Notes: generated by a model not told the origin, from the sequence alone. A stretch of DNA of 64,000 nucleotides from Collimonas sp. OK412 (GCF_900112135.1 NZ_FOLC01000010.1:118345-182344); one strand, 5' to 3'; shown: positions 37,732 through 46,741, counted from the stretch's first letter. Translations and numbers: made by a program.

Positions 37732-38360
37732 GAGAAATAAAAATAAACGAGTTGGATAGAAAGATCGACACCGAAATGATTAGTAGGCCGCATTGTGAGC
37801 GGGCTATCGATATCATTTCTCCAGCACTTGAAGAAGAATGAAGTCAGATTAGCCTTTAGTAGCCTTACTCCTCCTGCATTGTGTCTAATGAGCGGCTCAG
37901 GTGACGGAACTGAGATTGTTTTACAAGAAAGAAAATCTATTTTTTTTCGTTATTCTGATTCCCTTAAAGGGCGTGCTGACAATAAGGATAACCAAGCCGA
38001 CAAGCACATAGCCGCCACCCCCGACCGAGAACAAAATTTCCCACAATAGTATTTTCTTGAAGCCAGTCCTTAAAGAAAATTGTAGAGTGCAAAAGCAATA
38101 AACGGGCCTGGCAATATAATCAAACCGATTACCATCAATTAATAACCAAATCGGTTGGTCAGAAAACACCTTGGTTTTTTAATCGCTCATGATTCGATTC
38201 CTGCTGCACGCCCCGTCGATGTGATCCAATCTTCTTGCAATGGCTCCAACGTGATCCAGGATCGGCAGCGAGTCCGTTGCCCCTCGCCAGGAATGTATGA
38301 GCAAACCACGCAGAAAACGATTGCCGCATTTCGCGCCGGAAAGCAGTCAGCAAAAAGGGG
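37732..38360. other. AT-rich non-coding segment
   Basis: About 630 bases that are clearly more AT-rich than the rest of the window. Short open frames occur on both strands but none has a ribosome site or family resemblance. It probably contains the promoter of the beta-helix gene near 37740-37800 and scars of older insertions. Confidence 0.5.
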
Positions 38361-38717
38361 GAATTGATCGATGAAATCAGTTTCATTCCGTCACAACCAA
38401 AATTAATCGAATTGGCAAGCGGATCTTTTATCGCTAAAACTGAGACGGAGATTCGAGGCACCGGATACTGCGTCGATTCATTAGAAGCCGCATTGGGGTG
38501 CTTTTTCAATACGGACAGTTTTGACGAAGCAGTATTACGAGCTGTTAACTTGGGCGACGACGCCGACACGACAAGCACAATCATCGGACCGATTGCGGGG
38601 GCATATTCGGGTCATTTCCGGTCTGTCGCATGCCCAAGATTGAATCCGGCTATCTCATGCCGAGTTCGCGTCTTGCTGATTGGCGCCAAGTTGGGATATA
38701 GTTCCATGCGGCAATAA
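38361..38717 (+). pseudogene. ADP-ribosylglycohydrolase fragment
   Basis: Encodes the C-terminal part of a DraG-type ADP-ribosylglycohydrolase: IRGTGYCVDSLEAALGCF, then DEAVLRAVNLGDDADTTSTI with the metal-binding DDAD(T) motif, and GPIAGAYSG. The N-terminal two thirds with the other metal ligands are absent, and the sequence after AGAYSG does not match the family. It is a broken gene whose partner cannot be found in the window. Confidence 0.7.
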
Positions 38718-38758
38718 TGTGCTTCTTGCCATATTTTTTGCAAAGGATTTGATCTTCA

Positions 38759-39526
38759 ATGAAAGTTGTTCTTACCTTAATTGGTGGCCCGACCGCATTG
38801 ATCGAGGTTGCGGGCTCAAGGCTCCTGACCGATCCTACCTTCGACGAACCGCAAGCCTATGATGCGGGTACCATCACCTTGGTCAAACAAACCGGACCAG
38901 CAACGGATCCAGCGTCGCTACTTCCGATTGACGCCGTGCTGCTCAGCCATGACCACCACTGGGACAATCTCGACCACTCGGGGCGGGCCTTCCTCAGCCA
39001 CGCACCGCGCGTGCTAACCACGCCAGCCGGCGCATCCCGGCTCGGCGGCAGTGTCGAGGGGCTGAAGACATGGGAAAGCGTCGTGGTTCACGGACCTGAA
39101 AAGAAAGGCGTACGCGTAACAGCGACTCCCGCACGGCATGGCCCCGTGGGCATCGAACCCGTCAGCGGTGATGTCGTGGGCTTTGTTGTGACTCCTGAAG
39201 ATTCCAGCGGGAGCATCTACGTATCAGGCGATACCGTTTGGTACGACGGTGTCGCGGCTATCAAGGACAAGTTCGACATCCGGCTGGCGATTCTTTTCAC
39301 GGGCGCGGCGCAACCGCGCGGCAAATTCCACATGACCATGGGCAGCAACGACGCCATCGAGTTTGCGCATGCTTTCCCGCAAACCGATATCGTCGCCATC
39401 CACAACGAAGGCTGGGAACATTTCATTGAGAGCCAGAGCGAGCTCGCCCGATCTTTCGCAACGGTGGGCCTGGCAAGCCGGCTGACGAGCCTTGAACGAG
39501 GCGTTCCTGTCGCGTTTGAGATTTGA
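38759..39526 (+). CDS. MBL-fold metallohydrolase, UlaG-like
   Basis: A 255-residue cytoplasmic protein of the metallo-beta-lactamase fold. Metal ligands are visible in LSHDHHWDNLD near residues 63-73, with a further His in ARHGP, Asp in YVSGDTVWYD and a late His in AIHNEGWEHF. The opening LTLIGGPTALIEV with the LLTDPTFD strand is typical of the UlaG/L-ascorbate-6-phosphate lactonase-like group. Substrate unknown. It is the first intact gene after a broken region and is followed by two alpha/beta hydrolase genes on the same strand. Confidence 0.85.
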   Translation: MKVVLTLIGGPTALIEVAGSRLLTDPTFDEPQAYDAGTITLVKQTGPATDPASLLPIDAVLLSHDHHWDNLDHSGRAFLSHAPRVLTTPAGASRLGGSVEGLKTWESVVVHGPEKKGVRVTATPARHGPVGIEPVSGDVVGFVVTPEDSSGSIYVSGDTVWYDGVAAIKDKFDIRLAILFTGAAQPRGKFHMTMGSNDAIEFAHAFPQTDIVAIHNEGWEHFIESQSELARSFATVGLASRLTSLERGVPVAFEI

Positions 39527-39697
39527 TGACTGACGGCCTGGGTATGCCCAGCGGATGCATTCATCGCCCAGTTCCTGGCGGCAGGCTCAATGTTCACAAG
39601 GTAATTGTGTCTACGTACTTTTCCATGGCCAGCAAATCAGGTGTGATGCGACGAGGTAGCTCAATCTCGACAATTTTCGATAAACGAAAGGGAAAAA

Positions 39698-40765
39698 ATG
39701 AAATCGCAATTAAGCCAGCGCGGTGTTTTGAGAATCGGCTCACTTATATTGGCGGTAATGACGTGCTCCTGGCTCCCCGTAAGCGTTCAGGCGCAAGGCA
39801 GTTTGGAGACGTCTGCGAAGACCGGGACAGAGATTCACGGTAACGGGCAGTTTGCTCCTTCGAAATTTGGCAAAATATATTATGAAACCGAGGGTTCCGG
39901 TTCGCCGGTCTTCCTGGTCGCCGGCGGCCCCGGTTCAAGCCATACCTCATTTCACCCTTGGTTTTCGCGGCTAGCCGCTGAACACACCGTTGTGTATCTG
40001 GATAACATAGGCAGAGGCCGGTCAGATAGATTGGAGCCGCAACGCTCTTCGGAATACACGGTAGAACGCGACGCGGAAGACATCGAAGCTCTGCGCATCG
40101 CGCTCGGCTATGAACGAATCTCAGTAATCGGTCATTCATACGGCGGTATGCCAGCGCTCGCCTACGCATTAAAGTATCCGCAACATGTGTCCCGGCTGGT
40201 CTTATCCGACACCTTGCTCAATGCACAGAGCTGGCAACAGAATATCGACAGTGTAAATTTCACCGCGCGCAATCAGTTTCCCGAGATATGGGAGCAACTG
40301 ATGCAGCTCCGGACGCGCGGGGTTAAGTCGAGCGCCGATGAATATGAAGATCTGTACGGAAAGACCGAACTCGACATTTACTGGCGCGATCCGGACATGG
40401 AAAGCAAGCTCTATCAATCCGGCGACAAGGCGGACGCCTCGAATTCCAACGTGTACCTTAGTTTTATAGGCGACGATCCGGAGTGGCAGGTGGGAGGCAC
40501 CATGAAGCGCTACGATCCGCGCCCCCGCATGCAATTCCTCACGGTCCCGACGCTGATCTGCGTCGGCCGTTACGATCGTGTCGGCACGCCAAAGATAGCC
40601 GGTGAAATCAAAGCAGCCTTGCCTGCCGCCAGCAGCAGGCTGGTTGTCTTTGAGCGCAGCGGACACCGGCCCTGGGTGGAAGAAACGGATGCGTATTTCA
40701 GTTTGCTGAAGGATTTTTTTCCAATTGAGGACGGCAATACGGTGCCGAAGTTAAGCGTGCAGTAG
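39698..40765 (+). CDS. Secreted alpha/beta hydrolase, proline iminopeptidase-like
   Basis: A 355-residue exported hydrolase. Residues 1-33 form a signal peptide (SLILAVMTCSWLPVSVQAQ). The fold shows the oxyanion strand VFLVAGGPGSSHTSF, the nucleophile elbow GHSYGG, an Asp in ICVGRYDRVGTP and a His in ERSGHRPWVEE, matching proline iminopeptidase and related peptidases of family S33. The ATG follows AAAGGGAAAA. Codon use and GC are lower than in the core regions, in line with island origin. Confidence 0.82.
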   Translation: MKSQLSQRGVLRIGSLILAVMTCSWLPVSVQAQGSLETSAKTGTEIHGNGQFAPSKFGKIYYETEGSGSPVFLVAGGPGSSHTSFHPWFSRLAAEHTVVYLDNIGRGRSDRLEPQRSSEYTVERDAEDIEALRIALGYERISVIGHSYGGMPALAYALKYPQHVSRLVLSDTLLNAQSWQQNIDSVNFTARNQFPEIWEQLMQLRTRGVKSSADEYEDLYGKTELDIYWRDPDMESKLYQSGDKADASNSNVYLSFIGDDPEWQVGGTMKRYDPRPRMQFLTVPTLICVGRYDRVGTPKIAGEIKAALPAASSRLVVFERSGHRPWVEETDAYFSLLKDFFPIEDGNTVPKLSVQ

Positions 40766-41039
40766 TCAATAACAATACATGCAGCCACGGACCGTATCAC
40801 ATACGTTAGGTGCGTGTTAGCTTGGATGGCCTAGGCGAGGCCGACACGCTCCTAATAAACAAATGTAAGTCACACAGGCTTTCAGTTTTCAGGCCGTTAG
40901 CGCTGGTAGGCTTATCCAGAAGCCAAGGACAGTAGCACGACACTCGAGGGAGTCGTGACCCGAAGAACTGGAGCGCCCACCGCACGCGAGGTAACGCTTT
41001 CGCAGCCATCTTTCACAGTCACACCTTTCTGGAGTCTTG

Positions 41040-41918
41040 ATGAACATTCCGCAGGTCACACATTGCCGTGTTGATGTCGATGGCGTCCAGGTCTTCTACC
41101 GGGAAACAGGGCCAAAGGACGCCCCCACCTTGTTGCTGTTTCACGGTTTTCCGTCCGCATCGCATCAGTACCGCCGATTGATGGATGCATTGGGCGATCG
41201 CTATCACCTGATCGCGCCGGACTACCCTGGCTTCGGTCACAGCGACGCCCCGCTGCCTTCCACCCTGGGTGGGCCGTTCACCTATAGCTTTGACCGGCTG
41301 GCGGACGTGATGGAGGGTTTCTGTCGCGTGCTGGGACTGGATCACTTCGTGGCTTACCTGTTTGATTTCGGCGCACCGGTGGGCTTTCGGTTGGCCGCAA
41401 GGCATCCGGAATGGATCGAGGGGCTGGTGATCCAGAACGGGAACGCTTACACGACAGGCTTGAGTCCGATGGCGCAGGAGATGACCGCATTGCGACCTGG
41501 TGTGAAAGGTGCTGAGGACAGCGTGTTGAATATCCTGACGCTTGAGATGACACGAAGCCAGTATTTCACTGGTGCAGCGAATCCGGAGCACATCGCGCCC
41601 GACGGCTGGACACTCGACCAGCATTTTCTCGATCTGCCCGGACGGGCGCAGATCCAGATCGATCTCGCCCTGAATTACCACTCCAACGTCGCGCTGTATC
41701 CGCAATGGCAAGCATGGCTGCGTACACACCAACCGCCGGCACTGATCCTATGGGGGCGCCACGATCCGTTCTTCCTGGAGGCCGGTGCACGGGCCTATCT
41801 TGACGACGTGCCGGGCGCCGAACTACATCTACTGAATACCGGACACTTCGCGCTAGAAGAATGCCTCCCGGTGATCGCGCCGCTGATAGCAGATTTTGTT
41901 GAACGCATCCACGCATGA
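41040..41918 (+). CDS. Alpha/beta hydrolase with aspartate nucleophile
   Basis: A 292-residue hydrolase of the epoxide hydrolase/haloalkane dehalogenase-like group. The elbow reads YLFDFGAPVGFRLA, placing Asp where serine hydrolases have Ser, and FHGFPSASHQYRRLMDAL and DYPGFGHSDAP are typical. The acid/base pair is probably Asp in WGRHDPFF and His in LNTGHFALEE. GGAG lies six bases before the ATG at 41040. It may hydrolyse an epoxide or a halogenated compound; substrate unknown. Confidence 0.84.
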   Translation: MNIPQVTHCRVDVDGVQVFYRETGPKDAPTLLLFHGFPSASHQYRRLMDALGDRYHLIAPDYPGFGHSDAPLPSTLGGPFTYSFDRLADVMEGFCRVLGLDHFVAYLFDFGAPVGFRLAARHPEWIEGLVIQNGNAYTTGLSPMAQEMTALRPGVKGAEDSVLNILTLEMTRSQYFTGAANPEHIAPDGWTLDQHFLDLPGRAQIQIDLALNYHSNVALYPQWQAWLRTHQPPALILWGRHDPFFLEAGARAYLDDVPGAELHLLNTGHFALEECLPVIAPLIADFVERIHA

Positions 41919-42033
41919 GGGCATGCCAGTCAGGAGGTGCATCGCGAACCAAGCATTCATCTCATCCAGCCCTCGTTGCAGGCTTCTGCATCATTCGTTC
42001 AAAGGTTTCCGCGGTCGTAGACGACACCGCACA

Positions 42034-42314
42034 ATGAACACGAACATGAAACGGTTCGATCTCGCCATTCTTTTGTCGCTCGCAGCCTTATGGGGAGCTT
42101 CCTACCTGTTCATTCGCACGGGCGCTGAACAGTTCGGAGCAGTGCCGCTGCTGCCGTCCTTTCTCACATGGCGCCGCGGCCTGCGTTAGATGCGCACACA
42201 CTGGAAGGATATTGCGCTCGTCGACATCACCAATTCCACGTTACCGTTTGTGCCGTTCAGCTTTGCGGCATTGACTATCCCGGCCGGTCTTTCGTCGATG
42301 TTTACCGCTATTTG
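42034..42314 (+). pseudogene. Truncated EamA/DMT transporter gene
   Basis: Begins as a normal drug/metabolite transporter (MKRFDLAILLSLAALWGASY then LFIRTGAEQFGAVPLLPSF) but hits a stop at 42187 after 51 codons. A later piece (VDITNSTLPFVPFSFAALTI then PAGLSSMFTA) follows with an internal deletion and ends where the next minus-strand gene begins at 42308. The 3' half of the transporter is missing, so it looks cut by the arrival of the neighbouring gene. Confidence 0.75.
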
Positions 42315-43546
42315 AGCGGCGTGCCCCCTGCATTGCGATAGGCGATCGTCTTCGCGAACAGGTTGCCGCCGTCGGTTTCAGCCGTGGTCGACAGGTCCGA
42401 TCCTTGGCCGAACATCAGAGCCCCGACATGGGCGCTCGCGACCTGGCCCATGTGCGAGAACAGCCAGTCCACCTTGTCGTCCTGGTAGTGGTAGTCGGTG
42501 TTGTTCTGTGCCATGTTACCGATCGGGATCTGCCAGACGACGATCGGGTGGCCGACCGCCTCGGCCATCTGTTTCCAATAGGCGAGTTGCGTGGCCCACT
42601 TCTGGTCGCTCCAGAATGAGTTGCCATTCCCCTGCTTGGCGTTGAGTCCGGCGTCCGTGGATTCAACCTCCCCGACGAGGAAGTCTGCACCCTTTCCCCC
42701 GAGGGTCACGTAATCTTTGGCACATTTATCCACGTTGCCGGGCCAGTCCCAGCAGGTGAGGTGCAGGCCGACGGCCGTGTTGGGAGCGTACTTGCGGGCC
42801 ATTGCGATCAGGCAGTGAGCCAGACCCGCCACAGTGTTCGCCTGGTCTCCGCAGTCGGTCGGATTCGCAGCCGTCACCTGCGCCGGGTCCTGGTCCAGAG
42901 GGCCGTACCCTCGCGCGAAACCAAAAAAATCGGGTTCAAGATCGATCATGTCGTGCGAGGTGCCGATCTTCTGGAGGAAGAAACGGTAGTCGTTCAGGTA
43001 TCTGGTGAGGAGGTCGACCTGGTTGACCGCCGTCACCTCGTCCTGCCACTTGTTCACGGGCGCCAGGAGGCCGAGTTCAAACCATGTCCACATCACTGTC
43101 TGCGGAGACGATTTACCCAAGTAGGTGGCCTGCGCAGCGCGGGCTTCGACGGTGGGGATGAGCCCCCCGATGCTACCGCCCGCGCATCCCCACCAGTTCG
43201 TCCCATTCGGGCAGGACGTCGCCGTGTACAGGTCGCTCGACGGTGCCGGCGGACTGACGACGTATTGGTACTGAGCGTCGAATGGTGCGGCAACCGAAAG
43301 AGCATCAATCGACGTTCTTCCGATCAACACCGTGCTCTTGCCCATGAAAGTGACATTTGGCGTAGAGCCCGTGCCGGTTGGCGCGGACCCTGTGCCGGCT
43401 GGCGTAGACCCCGTGCCAGCTGGAGTGGCCCCCGTGCCGGTTGAGGAAGAGCCTGTTCCGGCATCACTCGTGCCGCCACCGCACGCGCTGAGTATCAGGC
43501 AGGCAGAGATCGTGATAAAGAATTGTTTTTTAAAAAGAGATGTCAT
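42308..43546 (-). CDS. Secreted lipoprotein, probable carbohydrate-active protein of unknown family
   Basis: A 412-residue lipoprotein whose first 60 or so residues (signal peptide, Cys22 lipobox, GTGSTP-type linker) are almost identical to those of the GH74 protein. The remaining 350 residues are unrelated to GH74 and I do not recognise them with certainty. Stretches such as MIDLEPDFFGFARGYGP, VGLHLTCWDWPG, FLVGEVESTDAG and PIVVWQIPIGNMA are what one sees on the strands of a TIM-barrel glycosidase, with several Glu/Asp at strand ends. Substrate unknown. It is driven by the same sigma54 promoter as the GH74 gene and diverges from the lyase gene at 44168. Confidence 0.75.
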   Translation of the reverse strand: MTSLFKKQFFITISACLILSACGGGTSDAGTGSSSTGTGATPAGTGSTPAGTGSAPTGTGSTPNVTFMGKSTVLIGRTSIDALSVAAPFDAQYQYVVSPPAPSSDLYTATSCPNGTNWWGCAGGSIGGLIPTVEARAAQATYLGKSSPQTVMWTWFELGLLAPVNKWQDEVTAVNQVDLLTRYLNDYRFFLQKIGTSHDMIDLEPDFFGFARGYGPLDQDPAQVTAANPTDCGDQANTVAGLAHCLIAMARKYAPNTAVGLHLTCWDWPGNVDKCAKDYVTLGGKGADFLVGEVESTDAGLNAKQGNGNSFWSDQKWATQLAYWKQMAEAVGHPIVVWQIPIGNMAQNNTDYHYQDDKVDWLFSHMGQVASAHVGALMFGQGSDLSTTAETDGGNLFAKTIAYRNAGGTPLK

Positions 43547-43585
43547 ATTTTTAGCATGCGATAGTTGTCATGCGGAAACATTATC

Positions 43586-43601
43586 AGCACTATCCGTGCC
43601 A
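43586..43601 (-). promoter_or_regulatory. sigma54 promoter of the gene at 42308-43546
   Basis: Minus-strand TGGCACGGATAGTGCT, identical to the element upstream of the GH74 gene and placed at the same distance (about 40 bases) from its start codon. Confidence 0.75.
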
Positions 43602-43720
43602 CATCGAATACCGAACACGCAGTAGAACGAATTCAGGCGAAAAGGCCGAAGGGGATTCGAAGTTGTGCCACCAGGATATGGATAGAAAGTTAATCGAAAA
43701 ACAAAAAAACTGACAAATTT

Positions 43721-43734
43721 TGTTAGCGCTAACA
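43721..43734. promoter_or_regulatory. Palindromic regulator site TGTTAGCGCTAACA, copy 2
   Basis: Perfect 14-bp palindrome identical to 34326-34339, about 150 bases upstream of the predicted sigma54 start of the minus-strand gene. It lies between two divergent genes and could serve both. Confidence 0.65.
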
Positions 43735-43817
43735 CCGGCCGGGCAGTCTCGTTTAACTTGAACAGGCCCAAATAACTGCACTCAAAATTTGAAACAACGA
43801 AAATCCAGTTTGTTCGA

Positions 43818-43962
43818 TAGACCCTGTTCCACAGCATGATGGCGACGTCACCAGGTTGAAGCCGCTGGCCCGGTAGCGCTGCGGCTCAAAGCCGCGGTCA
43901 CGGATTTCACCCAGATCAAAATTTGTCGGGTTTTCATCCTTCAGTCAAAGTTACTTCAGGGT
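43818..43962 (-). pseudogene. Tn3-family transposase C-terminal remnant
   Basis: Minus-strand text FDLGEIRDRGFEPQRYRASG then FNLV and, after a one-base frameshift, DVAIMLWNRVYR matches the extreme C-terminus of Tn3-type TnpA. Only about 45 residues remain. It may derive from the same element as 34917-35480. Confidence 0.7.
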
Positions 43963-44010
43963 TTCGGCATGTTCTTCTGATTCATCCGGCTTCATATTAG
44001 GAATTCGATA

Positions 44011-44026
44011 TGGCACGGATAGTGCT
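44011..44026 (+). promoter_or_regulatory. sigma54 promoter of the lyase gene
   Basis: TGGCACGGATAGTGCT, the same 16 bases as at 34191-34206 and 43586-43601, here on the plus strand and about 140 bases upstream of the start codon. Conservation extends a few bases further on each side (GG.ATTCGA before, G after) and then stops. Confidence 0.65.
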
Positions 44027-44167
44027 GGAGGTGTCACCCGAAGATGGTTGCGCACGTATCGACTCCGCACCTTATTACCATTCGAAATTCCTTCTGGAAA
44101 AATAATTTTTCCTCTTTTGACAAGATGAAAAAATTATTCTTACGGACACCTTTTTCCTTTGAATAAA

Positions 44168-46741
44168 ATGACTTTTTTTTTGAAAAAACAATTTTTTATA
44201 ACGATCTCTGCCTGTCTGATACTCAGCGCTTGCGGTGGCGAACCGATGGGAAATACCTCTGTGGAAGGCGCCCAAGTGGGAGGCGCCCCAGCGAGAGGCG
44301 CCCCAGCGGGAGGTGCCACAGTGGGAAGTACTTCGGTGGGAGGTGCTCCAGTGGGAAGTACTCCGGTGGGAAGTGCTCCGGTGGTCCGCGTTATCAAGCA
44401 TCCAGGCGCTCCACTCACCCTCTCGGATCTCCAGACTCTCAAGGCGTACGTCGATCAGGGCAAGGAGCCGTGGAAGTCTGCCTACAACATGTTGGCGAAT
44501 GACGGCACGGCCCATTTCACCTACCTCATGTCAGGCCCGTTCGCGAAAGTAAGTCGCGCCCCCGACGAGCATCTTTGGCCCTGGCGTAAGGACATGGGCG
44601 CGATCTGGAATCTTTCGCGGATGTGGTATTTCACCCAGGACGAACGATACGCGAAGAAGGCGCGCGAGGTCCTGCTTGCTTGGGCCAGCACCCAGACTGA
44701 GTTTTCGGGTCGCGAGTCGATGCTCGATCTGGGCGATTACGCTCTCCAGGTCGTGGGCGGCGCGGACATCCTGCGCGGCACATGGCCGGGCTGGACGGAA
44801 GCCGACACGGCGATCGTCAAGAAGTACTTCAAGGACGTCCTGATGCCGGCATCGAATCCCTATGGTGATAGCTCCTACGGGGCAGCCAACAAGGGCGCAC
44901 TGGCCCTCACCGCTCTTGGACTGATGGCGATCTACAACGACGACATCGAGGCATTGGACAAGGTCGTCTATCAGGCTCGCACGCTAGCCCATATCGGACT
45001 GCGCAATTCCAACGACATCGGCATGCTCGGCGACTACCTTCGCGACCAAGGACACTCCTACGGGCAGCTCAAGTCGCTGACCATGCTCGCCGAGGCGCTC
45101 TGGAGCCAAGGCATCGACATCTATTCCGACTTTGACAACCGCCTGCTGGCGGCGGGTGAGTATTTCGCGCGGGTGAACGAACTCGTCCCGACGACCGCCC
45201 TTCCTTTCGGCACCACCGATCGCTACTACCTCACCGACGTCACCAATCGCGGCTGGAACGGCGCCAATGGCGGAAACATAGCGCTCAATCAGATTTATGG
45301 CGCCTACGTCCTCCGCAAGGGTCTCCAGGCACCCTTCATCGCGCAGAGACGCCTCTGGATGCCGGTGGACGGCACCAGCTTCATGTTCCTCAAGGATTCC
45401 GACACCTCGAAAGCGACGCCGCCGCCGGCGCTGCCCATTCCTTCGGCCGCCTCGATCACCTCGGGGTTCAACGATGTTGACTTCGGGGGCGCCACCCCAG
45501 CCAGCATGGCCACATACGCCAATGGCAAATGGACGGTTCAGGGAGCAGGCAACGACATATTCTGGGGCGCGCAAGACGCTTGCCACTTCACCTACAAGGC
45601 CATCACCGGCAATGCCGCCATCATCGCGAAAGTCGAGTCCGTCCAGAACACCAGTCCGGCCGCAGTGGCGGGCGTGATGATGCGAACAAGCCTGGAAACA
45701 GGCGCTCCCCGTGCCTGGATGGCCGTTGCGAACAACGGCCTGGCCAAACAGAGCATGCCGAAGCTCGCGGTGTATGGCGGCACGAACTATGGGACCAAGG
45801 CCTTCAACATCGCCAGTTCCACGCCCTCGTACTGGGTGAAGCTCGAGCGCATCGGGAATATCATTACCGGCTACGTTTCTCCCGATGGCACCAATTGGGC
45901 TGCCACCGATGTCGGCCGTATCGACGCCCCTGTTCCCGAAACGATCTATGTTGGTCTGGTGGTCGCCTCGGCCTCCTGGGGTACCCAGAACAGTTCCACC
46001 TTCAGCAACGTGCAAATCACCGGTGGCGACGGTGGTGCGCCCAGCGTCGTTCCCGCGGCGCCCGCCATGCTTCTGGCCTCGCCGGGCGATGGTGCCGTGC
46101 CGCTGCGCTGGCAGGCGTCCTTTGGGGCCACCAGCTACACGGTCAAGCGCTCCGCCTTCAGCGGCGGCCCAACCACAACCATCGCGTCGGGTGTCACGGG
46201 CAGCAGCTACACGGACAAGTCGGTGATCAACGGCACGACCTACTACTACACCGTCACGGCGACCAACGCCGCCGGCACGAGCGATAATTCTGCCGCGGAC
46301 AGCGCTACGCCGGAGCGTCCGATGGTGAACGTCGCCACCGGTGGCGCCGCAAACGACAGCGCAAGCAACGCGGCCAATGCCAGAAGCGCCTTCGACAAAA
46401 ACTCGGGGACGGAATGGTTCCACCCGGGCGTGAGCGGCTGGCTGCAGTACGACCTCGGCCACACGGAGCGCGTCCAGCGCTATGCGGTCACCAGCTCCAA
46501 CGACTTGGTCCCGCGCGATCCGAAGGACTGGCAGTTCCAGGGCTCCACCGACGGCTCTACCTGGACCACGCTCGACACCCAAAGCAACCAGGTGTTTGCC
46601 ACACGCTTAAAGCTGAAGAGCTACACAATCGCGAATCCGGCCTCTTATCGCTACTACCGGCTCAACATCACAGCCAATAATGGCGATAGCACCTTTACGG
46701 ATCTCGCCGAAATTGGGCTGTTCGCGTCCAAGCTGCAGTGA
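44168..46741 (+). CDS. Multidomain lipoprotein with alginate-lyase-like domain
   Basis: An 857-residue secreted lipoprotein. Its signal peptide (KKQFFITISACLILSAC) is the same as in the two cassette genes, but the linker is a different repeat (GAPVGSTPVGSAP type, about residues 30-72). Domains in order: an alginate-lyase-family alpha/alpha barrel (about 75-400, with LSRMWYFTQDERYAKKAREV and RDQGHSYGQLKSLTMLAEAL), a DUF1349/concanavalin-like domain (about 425-620), a fibronectin type III domain (about 630-715, SYTVKRSAFSGGP) and a C-terminal F5/8 type C carbohydrate-binding domain (about 715-857). It probably cleaves a uronic-acid polysaccharide. The ATG at 44168 aligns with its relatives; an earlier TTG lacks support. 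Confidence 0.85.
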   Translation: MTFFLKKQFFITISACLILSACGGEPMGNTSVEGAQVGGAPARGAPAGGATVGSTSVGGAPVGSTPVGSAPVVRVIKHPGAPLTLSDLQTLKAYVDQGKEPWKSAYNMLANDGTAHFTYLMSGPFAKVSRAPDEHLWPWRKDMGAIWNLSRMWYFTQDERYAKKAREVLLAWASTQTEFSGRESMLDLGDYALQVVGGADILRGTWPGWTEADTAIVKKYFKDVLMPASNPYGDSSYGAANKGALALTALGLMAIYNDDIEALDKVVYQARTLAHIGLRNSNDIGMLGDYLRDQGHSYGQLKSLTMLAEALWSQGIDIYSDFDNRLLAAGEYFARVNELVPTTALPFGTTDRYYLTDVTNRGWNGANGGNIALNQIYGAYVLRKGLQAPFIAQRRLWMPVDGTSFMFLKDSDTSKATPPPALPIPSAASITSGFNDVDFGGATPASMATYANGKWTVQGAGNDIFWGAQDACHFTYKAITGNAAIIAKVESVQNTSPAAVAGVMMRTSLETGAPRAWMAVANNGLAKQSMPKLAVYGGTNYGTKAFNIASSTPSYWVKLERIGNIITGYVSPDGTNWAATDVGRIDAPVPETIYVGLVVASASWGTQNSSTFSNVQITGGDGGAPSVVPAAPAMLLASPGDGAVPLRWQASFGATSYTVKRSAFSGGPTTTIASGVTGSSYTDKSVINGTTYYYTVTATNAAGTSDNSAADSATPERPMVNVATGGAANDSASNAANARSAFDKNSGTEWFHPGVSGWLQYDLGHTERVQRYAVTSSNDLVPRDPKDWQFQGSTDGSTWTTLDTQSNQVFATRLKLKSYTIANPASYRYYRLNITANNGDSTFTDLAEIGLFASKLQ

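Larger units (their letters stand above)
43358..43816 (-). repeat. Promoter-leader-linker cassette, copy 2
   Basis: About 458 bases nearly identical to 33945-34420, spanning the upstream region, sigma54 promoter, signal peptide and linker. It has one linker unit fewer than copy 1. The outer edge abuts a Tn3-type transposase remnant. Confidence 0.85.
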
